Notes under the pieces: generated by a model
What the model was told of the DNA's origin: nothing
Seen by the model: the letters and a program-made list of their open reading frames with translations, nothing else
The model's database searches: none
NCBI GenBank assembly: GCA_023634235.1
Contig: JAMKCF010000004.1
Location: forward strand, 24,126,527 to 24,190,526
DNA from: Pisaster brevispinus
Taxonomy: Eukaryota; Echinodermata; Asteroidea; Forcipulatida; Asteriidae
DNA: 64,000 nt
Reading direction: 5' to 3'
Shown here: one piece after another, positions 22,948 to 32,540 of the stretch
Numbering within the stretch: position 1 is the first letter of the stretch
Layout: the number at the start of each line of letters is the position of its first letter
Position numbers and translations under genes: made by a program

Positions 22948-24878
22948 TTACAGAGTAAAAGTACAGCTGGGCTCTCGTGTTGAAGTTTGCCTAGTTTTCA
23001 TGGCCACAACCTCTACACGGGCAGAATCACTCTCCTGACGGAACACCTCTCGAATCCCATTCCGGAACGGCTCGTTCATCATTGTATAAATGATCGGATT
23101 GACACAAGAGTTACCCGATGCTAAAATAACACCCACGTGGTAAAACGGAGACGAAAAGTCGACGTAGACACCGAAGTTGTAGAGGAGGAACTCAATTTCG
23201 ATGGGAGCCCAGCAGACGGCGAATGATATGACGAAGGTAAAAAGGGTCTTGATCAGGGTTTGAGACGCTCGGAGCTGCCACATCTTACGCTGATCGCCTT
23301 GGTTTGCACCGGAAAGAGCTTCGGACATAAACAAAACAAAAAGCAGTGTCATTAAAAAGTTATTCATTATTGCATATTCGGATGGTCTTCATAATGCTAA
23401 TCATTCGGGAGGCTAATCATCCTTACTCGTAGCTGAGAAGCTGACGATTTTCTGGGAGGAAAACCTGAGGTCCCGGGAAAACTCTTCTAGGCACAGGAGA
23501 GAACCATCGCACAGCTTTACTCACATACGGCTCCAGCCGGGAATCATACCGGGGTCACAGTAGTGATACTTAAATTAGACCCTTTGACTTCTCAACTAAC
23601 AAAGATGACATAAATATATCGCGCCACCAGACCCAGGGACTGCACACGGGGCTAACGCAAACATGCGCAGTTCAAGTTGGCTCATGATTAGGCATAATTA
23701 GAAATGATCAGCCTTTTATTATCAACCTTTTAGGATGAACCTTTTATGACCAACTTTTGAAAACTAATTAATGTCCGCGTCAATGTTGCTGGTAGAAGCA
23801 CCCCAGTATCATGGTTCTGTTGCGAATATATAACACAAATGGTTGTATGGCAAGTTAGTCACGGCGTACACATTTAAATGCTACGTAATCAAGTATGGAC
23901 GGACCCAAAGGCAATTAGTTTTGTCATATCCTGGAAAAAAATAAGTAAATAAACAAACAAGTATTTAAAACAAATAATTGTAAGTGGTCACTCTCCAACA
24001 GTCCTCTACCATACGCCCTACAAAAAGATAACAACAAATAGGATTGTTCTGGAATAACTGAAATAGGTTTAAGTATTGCTTTAAATGGGTATTTGTTTCC
24101 TTCATTATGTTGCGACTGCTGATAATAGTTACAACTCACCTGACCGATTTTGAAGCCTTGTCACCTGTCTCTTTAGCTTGGAGATGTTTTTCCATTGAGT
24201 GAAGATCATAAAGCTGAACGGCGCAGTAAACTGGACGAGAAAGGAGTACATGCCAACCAGTGCTTGGACTGCAGGGCTAGGCCAGCCTAAAAAACGACAC
24301 CCTACTTCTTCGTCTCTGACGTACAGGAACACGATGAAGGACTGGGAGAAGGCGGCAAAAATCCAACAAGACACGATCATCAAACATTTGTTTCGTCTGG
24401 TGAACACCGCTTTGTACTTGAGTGGGTAGACAATGGCTACGAACCGCTCCACGTTGACGGTAACCAGACTGAAGATCGAGGTCAGCACCGCTGACCAGAA
24501 GATAAACTGACTGACGTAGAATCGGCATCTAAGCTCGCCCAAAAAACCCGGACTCGGAACCGCTGTCCCCGTAGTTGGAAGAAGCTTAAAGGGGATGATG
24601 AGTATACACACTAAGAAGTCAACCAGTGAAAGATGCACTAAGAAATCACTGGTGTTCGTCCGCAGTGACGGCACACGGAGAAGCACAAAGGCAACCAGGA
24701 GGTTTCCAGTAATTCCAAGCACGCAGATGATGCCGTAGAGGGCGAGGACTGAGCGGCTGTCAGCGAAGCTTCCCCATACGAGTTGATCATCCGCAACCAC
24801 GTCGTTAACATAATTTTCGTAGCCCATTTTAGTATCCAAAGAGTTGTCCGCATCATCTAGCTGAGTGCGTGTATTCAT
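22948..24878 (-). CDS. Rhodopsin-class GPCR B, two exons
   Basis: Predicted 369-aa class A receptor, paralog of gene A about 8 kb away on the same strand. Exon 1 is 24140-24878 (donor GTGAGT) and exon 2 is 22948-23318 (acceptor ATGTCCGAAG). The phase-1 splice gives N-R-S-A-L-S-G. TM2 Asp is D87, ERF is 144-146, and the disulfide pair is C118/C194. CWAP is 282-285 and NPIIY 320-324. The block QRKMWQLRASQTLIKTL is shared with gene A. Unlike A, the N-terminus has no N-x-S/T sequon but is acidic (LDDADNSLD). The first in-frame ATG is 24878. An upstream ATG at 24931 is out of frame because of a one-base deletion relative to the pseudogene copy. Ligand unknown; a peptide ligand is inferred from general family character. 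Confidence 0.88.
23319..24139 (-). other. Intron of GPCR gene B
   Basis: 821-bp phase-1 GT-AG intron at the same position as in gene A. It carries a SINE-like segment near exon 2. About 620 bp of its exon-1 side is also found in the partial duplicate at 25614-26240. Confidence 0.85.
23441..23575 (-). mobile_element. tRNA-derived SINE-like fragment
   Basis: On the minus strand, GGTATGATTCC (about 23545) matches the tRNA/SINE B box GGTTCGANTCC at 9 of 11 positions. It is followed by a GTTCTCTCC...GTTTTCCTCC segment of a style common in invertebrate SINEs. No good A box was seen, so the copy is partial. The left breakpoint of the gene-B duplication (23520 here, 25614 in the copy) falls inside it. 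Confidence 0.5.
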
Positions 24879-24892
24879 ATTAAAAACATCCG

Positions 24893-24931
24893 TCAAGTCG
24901 TGAAGCGGTTTAACGATCTCCGTCTACTCAT
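24893..24931 (-). other. Short upstream ORF before GPCR B
   Basis: ATG AGT AGA CGG ... ACT TGA, 12 codons ending 14 bases before the gene B start codon. In the copy at 27033 the same ATG is in frame with the receptor, so this uORF appears to be the result of a one-base deletion. Confidence 0.6.
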
Positions 24932-25505
24932 CGTAAATGTATTGATAACAAACTAAACGACGTCACCCTGGTTTATGGTAATCACAAAAGAAGGTTAAAT
25001 GATATGACAGGCTAAGTGAAAGGGATGGAAAATTAGGTTAAATAAGATATATGTGTTAGAAATGGTGCGGGGCAAGGGTTTCTCTTTTACCATTTGAGCT
25101 ATTGATGTTTGTCTTTTTAATTTTTTTGTATCGCTCCTGTTAAATTTATAGAATAGAAGTAAGATATAAATGCCCACAGTTGATAGTTGTGTTTTCAAGT
25201 TAAATAAAAACCCTCAAGCATTTGTAGATTTTGATATTGAATGACAACAATTATTATTCCCACGTATTGCATTAGACGTTATGGGACGCCGTTGCCAAGG
25301 TTTGGGAAGAGGTTGATATGGGAAAACTTTAAACTTAAAGCTTTACTTGTACTATGGTTTCATAATTATAGGAAAGATTCTTGAATCAAAATATGATTTT
25401 TTTTTGTTTTCAAACGATTTTAGCCTGTAAAATTTAGGTACTGTTTTAAATGATAGAAATGTCTCCCAGCGGTATAATTTGCAATACTATTAAGCTTTAG
25501 CAGAC
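24932..25505. other. Intergenic between gene B and its partial copy
   Basis: AT-rich, no gene, repeat or RNA recognised. Confidence 0.6.
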
Positions 25506-25613
25506 AGTGACAGCATACACGGAGTTGAAATTCGGGAAAAAAAAGCTGCAACTCCACATGTCTTCAAATCAACGAGCTCTTCGGCCTAATTGCGTCACGA
25601 TAATATAATAATA
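25506..25613. repeat. Direct repeat bounding the gene B duplicate, left
   Basis: AGTGACAGCATACACGG...ATAATATAATAATA; a near-identical copy is at 27064-27170. The two bracket the duplicated segment exactly. Confidence 0.9.
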
Positions 25614-27062
25614 CTCACATGCGGCTCCACCCGGGAATCATACCGGGGTCACAGTAGTGATACTTAAATTAGACTCTTTGACTTCTCAACTAACAAAGAT
25701 GACATTTATATAGCGCCACCAGACCCAGGGACGGCACACGGGGCTAACGCCAATGTGCGCAGTTCAAGTTGGCTCATGATTAGGCATAATTAGAAATGAT
25801 CAGCCTTTTATTATCCACCTTTTATGATGAACCTTTTATGACCAACTTTTGAAAACTAATTAATGTCCGCGTCAATGTTGCTGGTAGAAGCACTCCAGTA
25901 TCATGGTTCTGTTGCGAATGAATAACACAAATGGTTGTATGGCAAGTTAGTCACGGCGTACACATTTAAATGCTACGTAATCAAGTATGGACGGACCCAA
26001 AGGCAATTAGTTTTGTCATATTCTGGGTAAAAAAAAAAAAAATAAATAAACAAACGAATAAGTATTTAAAACAAATAATTGTAAGTGGTCACTCTCCAAC
26101 AGTCCTCTACCATACGCCCTACAAAAAGATACCAACAAATAGGATTGTTCTTGAATAACTGAAATAGTTTTGAGTATTGCTTTTAATGGGTATTTGTTTC
26201 TTTCATTATGTTGCGACTGCTGATAATAGTTACAACTCACCTGACCGATTTTGAAGCCTTGTCACCTGTCTCTTTAGCTTGGAGATGTTTTTCCATTGAG
26301 TGAAGATCATAAAGCTGAACGGCGCAGTAAACTGGACGAGAAAAGAGTACATGCCAACCAGTGCTTGGACTGCAGGGCTAGGCCAGCCTTAAAAACGACA
26401 CCCTACTTCTTCGTCTCTGACGTACAGGAACACGATGAAGGACTGGGAGAAGGCGGCAAAAATCCAACAAGACACGATCATCAAACATTTGTTTCGTCTG
26501 GTGAACACCGCTTTGTACTTGAGTGGGTAGACAATGGCTACGAACCGCTCCACGTTGACGGTAACCAGACTGAAGATCGAGGTCAGCACCGCTGACCAGA
26601 AGATAAACTGACTGACGTAGAATCGGCATCTAAGCTCGCCCCAAAACCCCGGACTCGGAACCGCTGTCCCCGTAGTTGGAAGAAGCTTAAAGGGGATGAT
26701 TAGTACATACACTAAGAAGTTAACCAGTGAAAGATGCACTAAGAAATCACTGGTGTTCGTCCGCAGTGACGGCACACGGAAAAGAACAAAGGCAACCAGG
26801 AGGTTTCCAGTAATTCCAAGCACGCAGATGATGCCGTAGAGGGCGAGGACTGAGCGGCTGTCAGCGAAGCTTCCCCATACGACATGATCATCCGCAACCA
26901 CGTCGTTAACATAATTTCCGTAGCCCACTTTAGTATCCGAAGAGTTGTCCGCATCATCTAGCTGAGTGCGTGTATTCACATTAAAGACATCCGTCAAGTT
27001 GTGAAGCGGCTTTAACGATCTCCGTCCACTCATCGTAAATGTATTGATAACAAACTAAACGA
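25614..27062. repeat. Segmental duplication of GPCR B exon 1 and intron
   Basis: Near-identical to 23520-24960, in the same orientation. It covers most of the intron, exon 1 and about 80 bp upstream, but not exon 2. Differences are scattered substitutions and small indels, including a longer A run at about 26027-26040. Confidence 0.95.
26241..27033 (-). pseudogene. GPCR B partial duplicate (exon 1 only, nonsense mutation)
   Basis: Copy of the TM1-TM5 exon of gene B. From the ATG at 27033 the frame reads MSGRRSLK... into the receptor N-terminus. The codon after VGCRF in the second extracellular loop is TAA (26389-26391), where gene B has TTA (Leu). The donor GTGAGT at the exon end is intact, but no TM6-TM7 exon follows before 25506. 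The ATG used by gene B is GTG here. A receptor cannot be made; at most a truncated four-helix protein could be. Confidence 0.92.
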
Positions 27063-27063
27063 A

Positions 27064-27170
27064 AGTGACAGCATACACGGAATTGAAATTCGGGAAAAAA
27101 AATTGCAAGTCCACATGTCTTCAAATCAACGAGCTCTTCGGCCTAATTAAGTGACGATAATATAATAATA
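27064..27170. repeat. Direct repeat bounding the gene B duplicate, right
   Basis: Second copy of 25506-25613, with a few substitutions. It directly follows the end of the duplicated segment. Confidence 0.9.
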
Positions 27171-27479
27171 TCGTACAAATTTCAGCGTGAACCGGGGAAA
27201 AATAATAGTAGACTTACCCGTCTTGTCCTCTTGTGACAAACCAACAGCCGTGTTGCTGTACGTCGCGTCAATGGATGAATGGAAAGTCGAGAGGTTCGTC
27301 TTTGTAATTGCCTTCCAATGTTTTTAAGTTGGGGGGGGGGGCAAGATAATGAGTTTGTAAGTGAGTTGGGGGGCATAGCTATCCCGATCGCGATCCTTCA
27401 CTAGACTTTGATTTTTTTAAATTTTTTTTTTTTTTTTTTTTTGGGGGGGGGTTACCGGGAGGGGCCACTGGACACTTGG
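27171..27479. other. Spacer with G and T homopolymers before the array
   Basis: G run at about 27332-27341 and a long T run then G run at about 27419-27451. No gene recognised. Confidence 0.7.
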
Positions 27480-28287
27480 GGCAAGCCTAGTTTAGAGGTA
27501 CTTCTCAAACTTACCGTAAAGTTGATCTGGAAAATTTGTGCAAATTCTTGCTGTGTTAGAAAACAGCCCAAAGAGGGCGATTTTGGTGGTGGCAGTAGCC
27601 CTACTTTGGGCCGCTTGCCTCGCAAACGAAATCGTCGCAAGAACGAAACTCACGAGATGCAAGAATTTCGGATGCAAGAATACCTAAGGTACAGTCAGGT
27701 ACAAATTACGTCTCTCTAGCATCCAGTGGGCTAAGCTGGCGGTGGTGGTTGCCCTTCTCCCTGGCCGCTCGCCCCGACTACAACAGCGTCACAGAGACGA
27801 AACCAGAACGAGAAGAGAGCTCTAAAAAATAGCTTTTCAATGGTAAAAAAAGTGCAGATCCCATGTTTTTCTGGGGTTGATTTGACGTCCTTGTTTTTTT
27901 ATTTCTTTCTTCGGCAACTCTGTGTACACCCCCCCCCAATGTAGGTGCTTTTTAGGAGGACTCGAAGTATCACTATATGCCGCCCTTTTCAGGTCTACAG
28001 ATGGCAGAAAGTGGCAACCCCTCCTGAATTTTGGATGCAGTAATACGCAAGGCAAAGTCTGGTACAAATTGTGTGTCTTATCGCAGATTACATTCAAATT
28101 ATTTCGGCCGGAAATGTTTTTATTTGTGTGATAAGCAGACCGGGTGGACTAATTTGAAGGTGGTTGAAGCCCTATTCCGTGGCCGCTCGCCCCGCCTAGA
28201 AAACTAGTGGTGGAAAACTTGTGCAAATCCGATGTTATTCTGGGTGTGATTTGACCATCCTTATCTTTTCTTCTCTCTCTTTTGCAG

Positions 28288-28430
28288 CTCTGTGTACAAA
28301 AATCTCACTGAAGATGCTTTTAGAACGCTTTCGGAGTGTCCCCGCTTGCAGGCCATTTTCGATAAGAAGATGGTGCAAAGTGGCCGCAAAATCTTATTTT
28401 CAGGCGCAGTGATATCCGCGGCACAATCAG
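28288..28430 (+). pseudogene. Best-preserved exon of the array: LRR-like fragment with splice sites
   Basis: A 143-bp exon between a strong acceptor (CTTCTCTCTCTTTTGCAG) and a donor (CAG|GTAGAA). In one frame it has no stop and reads SVYKN then LTEDAFRTLSECPRLQ then AIFDKKM and onward. The L-T-x-D-x-F-x-x-L-x-x-C-x-x-L spacing matches cysteine-containing leucine-rich repeats as in F-box/LRR (FBXL-type) proteins; this assignment is inference from pattern alone. The exon is asymmetric (enters phase 2, leaves phase 1). No neighbouring exons of such a gene were found, so it is called a gene fragment rather than a live gene. Confidence 0.5.
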
Positions 28431-28716
28431 GTAGAAAATTCGTCTTTCTAGCATTCCTAGTTCATGAGTTATTCTCAAACTTAGCTCAGATGTTATTTCA
28501 AATCATTCTTCGGATGGAAATTTCTTGCCTTTGTTGTTGCGCAGCCACGGTGGGTGGGTGGCCGCTCGACCCGCCTAGAAAATCGTCAGACACACGAATC
28601 TACAACGAGATGAGAGCCCTTAAAAATGGCTTTCCAGTGGAGAAAAACTTGTGTAAATTTGATGTTATAATGGATGTGATTTGACCCTCCTTGTAATTTA
28701 TTTCTCTCTTTTGCAG

Positions 28717-28839
28717 CTCTGTGTACAAAAAACCCACTGAAAATGATTTTGAAGCGCTTTCGGAGTGTCCCCGCTTGCAGGTCATTTCCGGTTAGAAGAG
28801 TCAAATTTTCGGGTGCAGTGATGATCAAGGTACACTCAG
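28717..28839 (+). pseudogene. Second diverged exon copy, broken
   Basis: Acceptor TTTCTCTCTTTTGCAG and donor CAG|GTACAAA flank 123 bp. The frame reads SVYKKPTENDFEALSECPRL then QVISG and a TAG stop. It shares SECPRLQ with the unit at 28288, supporting an ancestral coding exon. It lacks about 20 bp relative to that unit. Confidence 0.55.
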
Positions 28840-31129
28840 GTACAAATTTAAGCAGAATTTATTTTGGACCTTTCTGTGCCGGCATTTTCTCACTGGCGAT
28901 GGCATAGGCATGTAATACAGTGGTGTTTCGGGCAGCTGAAATTATGAAAACTTGTGCAAACTCTATAATATTCGGAGGGTGATTTGACCGTCCTCACTTT
29001 GTCTTTGTTTCTTTGACAGCTCTGTGTACACAAATCCCATTAGAGATGCTTTTGAGGAGCGTTCGGAGTAGCCCCAACTGCTAGTCATTTGCGGTATGAA
29101 GCTTGCCTGCTGCCACCCTTAAAGTTTGATTTTCGGAAGCAGAGATATCGAAGGCAGAGTCAGGCACTAATTTTGTCTCTCTACCATGCCTAAATCGGGA
29201 GTTATTCCTAAGCTTAGCGCAGAATTTATTTCGGATCTTTCTGTGCCGGCATTTTCTCACTGGCGATGACGTAGCCAAGTAATACAGTGGTGATTCGGGC
29301 AGCGCTACTTCCAGGCCGCTCACATCACCTACAAAACTGTCAGCTATTAAATAAAACAAAACTCAAAGAGAAGAGAGCCCTTGAAAAAAGTTTTCCAATG
29401 GTGTTAAACTTGTGCAAATCCAGTATTATTCTGAGGGTGATTTGACCGTCCTTACTTTGTCTTTGTTTCTTTGACAGCTCTGTGTACAACAATTCCAATG
29501 AAGATGCTTTTGAGGAGCGTTCAGAGTAGCCCCCCCCTGCTGGTCATTTCCGGTATGAAGCTTGCCCTCCGCGACCCTAAAAGGCATGTCATACAGTGGA
29601 GTTTTGGGCAGCCCTACTTCCAGGACGCTGGCCTCGCCTACAAAATGGTGACCTTAACGAAACTCACGGAAGAGAGAGCCCTTGAGACGGGCTTTCGAAT
29701 GGTGTACAACTTGTGAAAATCCAGTATTATTCTGAGGGTGATTTGACCGTCCTTACTTTGTCTTTGTTTCTTTGACAGCTCTTTGCAGAAAAATCCCATC
29801 AGGGATGCTTTTGAGGAGCGTTCGGAGTAGCCCCCCCTGCTGGTCATTTCCGGTATGAAGCTTGCCCTCCGCGACCCTAAAAGTTTGATTTTCGGAAGCG
29901 GGGATATCCAAGGCAGAGTCAGGTACAAATTTTGTGTCTCTAGCATTTCTAGTTCATGAGTTATTTCCAAGCTTAGCACAGAATTTATTTCGGACCTTTT
30001 TGTGCCGGCTTTTTCTCACTGGCGATGACGTAGGCATGTCATACAGTGGAGTTTCGGGCAGCCCTACTTCTAGGACGCTGGCCTCGCCTACAAAATGGTG
30101 ACCTTAACGAAACTCACGGAAGAGAGAGCCCTTGAGACAGGCTTTTGAATGGTGTACAACTTGTGAAAATCCAGTTTTTTTCTGAGGGTGATTTGACCGT
30201 CCTTACTTTGTCTTTGTTTCTTTGACAGCTCTGTTTACAAAAATCCCATCAGGGATGCTTTTGAGGAGCGTTCGGAGTAGCCCCCCCTGCTGGTCATTTC
30301 CGGTATGAAGCTTACCCTCCGCGACCCTAAAAGTTTGATTTTCGGAAGCAGGGATATCCAAGGCAGAGTCAAGTACGAACTTTGTCTCTCTAGCATTTCC
30401 AGTTCATGAGGTATTTCCAAGCTTAGCACAGAATTTATTTCGGAATTTTTTGTGCCGGCTTTTTCTCACTGGCGATGACGTAGACATGTCATACAGTGGC
30501 GTTTCGGGCAGCCCTACTTCCAGGATGCTGGCCTCGCCTACAAAATGGTGACCTTAACGAAACTCACGGTAGTGAGAGCCCTTGAGACGGGCTTTCGAAT
30601 GGTGTACAACTTGTGAAAATCCAGTATTATTCTGAGGGTGATTTGACCGTCCTTACTTTGTCTTTGTTTCTTTGACAGCTCTGTGCACAAAAATCCCATT
30701 AGGGATGCTTTTGGGGAGCGTTCGAAGTAGCCCCCCCCTGCTGGTCATTTTCGGCATGAAGCTTACCCTCCGCGACCCTAAAAGTTTGATTTTCGGAAGC
30801 AGGGATATCCAAGGCAGAGTCAGGTACAAACTTTGTCTCTCTAGCATTTCCAGTTCATGAGGTATTTCCAAGCTTAGCACAGAATTTATTTCGGAATTTT
30901 TTGTGCCGGCTTTTTCTCACTGGCGATGACGTAGACATGTCATACAGTGGCGTTTCGGGCAGCCCTACTTCCAGGATGCTGGCCTCGCCTACAAAATGGT
31001 GACCTTAACGAAACTCACGGTAGTGAGAGCCCTTGAGACGGGCTTTCGAATGGTGTACAACTTGTGAAAATCCAGTATTATTCTGAGGGTGATTTGACCG
31101 TCCTTACTTTGTCTTTGTTTCTTTGACAG

Positions 31130-31274
31130 CTCTGTGCACAAAAATCCCATTAGGGATGCTTTTGGGGAGCGTTCGAAGTAGCCCCCCCCTGCTGGTCATT
31201 TTCGGCATGAAGCTTACCCTCCGCGACCCTAAAAGTTTGATTTTCGGAAGCAGGGATATCCAAGGCAGAGTCAG
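31130..31274 (+). other. Representative exon-like block of an interior unit
   Basis: 145 bp between CTTTGTTTCTTTGACAG and the donor GTCAG|GTACAAACT. A branch-point-like CTTAC lies 23 bases before the AG end. A plus frame from about 31123 stays open across the block (CTKIPLGMLL...) but it is not the frame of the diverged units, so it is probably not coding. Confidence 0.6.
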
Positions 31275-32526
31275 GTACAAACTTTGTCTCTCTAGCATTT
31301 CCAGTTCATGAGGTATTTCCAAGCTTAGCACAGAATTTATTTCGGAATTTTTTGTGCCGGCTTTTTCTCACTGCCGATGACGTAGACATGTCATACAGTG
31401 GCGTTTCGGGCAGCCCTACTTCCAGGATGCTGGCCTCGCCTACAAAATGGTGACCTTAACGAAACTCACGGTAGTGAGAGCCCTTGAGACGGGCTTTCGA
31501 ATGGTGTACAACTTGTGAAAATCCAGTATTATTCTGAGGGTGATTTGACCGTCCTTACTTGGTCTTTGTTTCTTTGACAGCTCTGTGCACAAAAATCCTA
31601 TTAAAGATGCTTTTGAGGAGCGTTCAGAGTAGCCCCCCCCTGCTGGTCATTTCCGGTATAAAGATTGCCCTCCGCGACCCTAAAAGTTTGATTTTCGGAA
31701 GCGGGGATATCCAAGGCAGAGTCAGGTACAAATTTTGTCTCTCTAGCATTTCTAGTTCATGAGTTATTTCCAAGCATAGCACAGAATTTATTTCGGACCT
31801 TTTTGTGCCGGCTTTTTCTCACTGGCGATGACGTAGGCATGTCATACAGTGGAGTTTTGGGCAGCCCTACTTCTAGGACGCTGGCCTCGCCTACAAAATG
31901 GTGACCTTAACGAAACTCACGGAAGAGAGAGCCCTTGAGACAGGCTTTTGAATGGTGTACAACTTGTGAAAATCCAGTTTTTTTCTGAGGGTGATTTGAC
32001 CGTCCTTACTTTGTCTTTGTTTCTTTGACAGCTCTGTTTACAAAAATCCCATCAGGGATGCTTTTGAGGAGCGTTCGGAGTAGCCCCCCCTGCTGGTCAT
32101 TTCCGGTATGAAGCTTGCCCTCCGCGACCCTAAAAGTTTGATTTTCGGAAGCGGGCATATCCAAGGCAGAGTAAGGTACAAATTTTGTGTCTCTAGCATT
32201 TCTAGTTCATGAGTTATTTCCAAGCTTAGCACAGAATTTATTTCGGACCTTTTTGTGCCGGCTTTTTCTCACTGGCGATGACGTAGGCATGTCATACAGT
32301 GGAGTTTTGGGCAGCCCTACTTCTAGGACGCTGGCCTCGCCTACAAAATGGTGACCTTAACGAAACTCACGGAAGAGACAGCCCTTGAGACAGGCTTTTG
32401 AATGGTGTACAACTTGTGAAAATCCAGTTTTATTCTGAGGGTGATTTGACCGTCCTTACTTTGTCTTTGTTTCTTTGACAGCTCTGTGCACAAAAGTCCC
32501 ATTAAAGAAGCTTTTGAGGAGCGTTC

Positions 32527-32540
32527 GGAGAAGCCCCCCC
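32527..32540 (+). repeat. Longest internal C run in the array (13 C)
   Basis: Each unit has a C run at this place in the exon-like block, in the main block from about 5 C (near 54652) to 13 C here. It is a microsatellite inside the satellite and shifts the plus frame between units. Confidence 0.85.

Larger units (their letters stand above)
27480..29019 (+). repeat. Diverged left-edge units of the array
   Basis: Recognisable but degenerate units: intron-like sequence at about 27486, a donor-like CAGTCAGGTACAAATTACG at about 27690, and exon-like blocks beginning at about 27915, at 28288 and at 28717. Spacing is irregular (about 370, 429, 303 bp). These are probably the oldest units and preserve ancestral features lost from the interior. 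Confidence 0.8.

Noticed and set aside
23530..23575. tRNA gene at the B-box-like sequence in the gene B intron
   Set aside because: Only a B-box-like motif is present, with no A box, acceptor stem or cloverleaf; SINE fragment is the better call.
24879..24896. GPCR B start at 24896
   Set aside because: That codon is TTG; the first in-frame ATG is at 24878.
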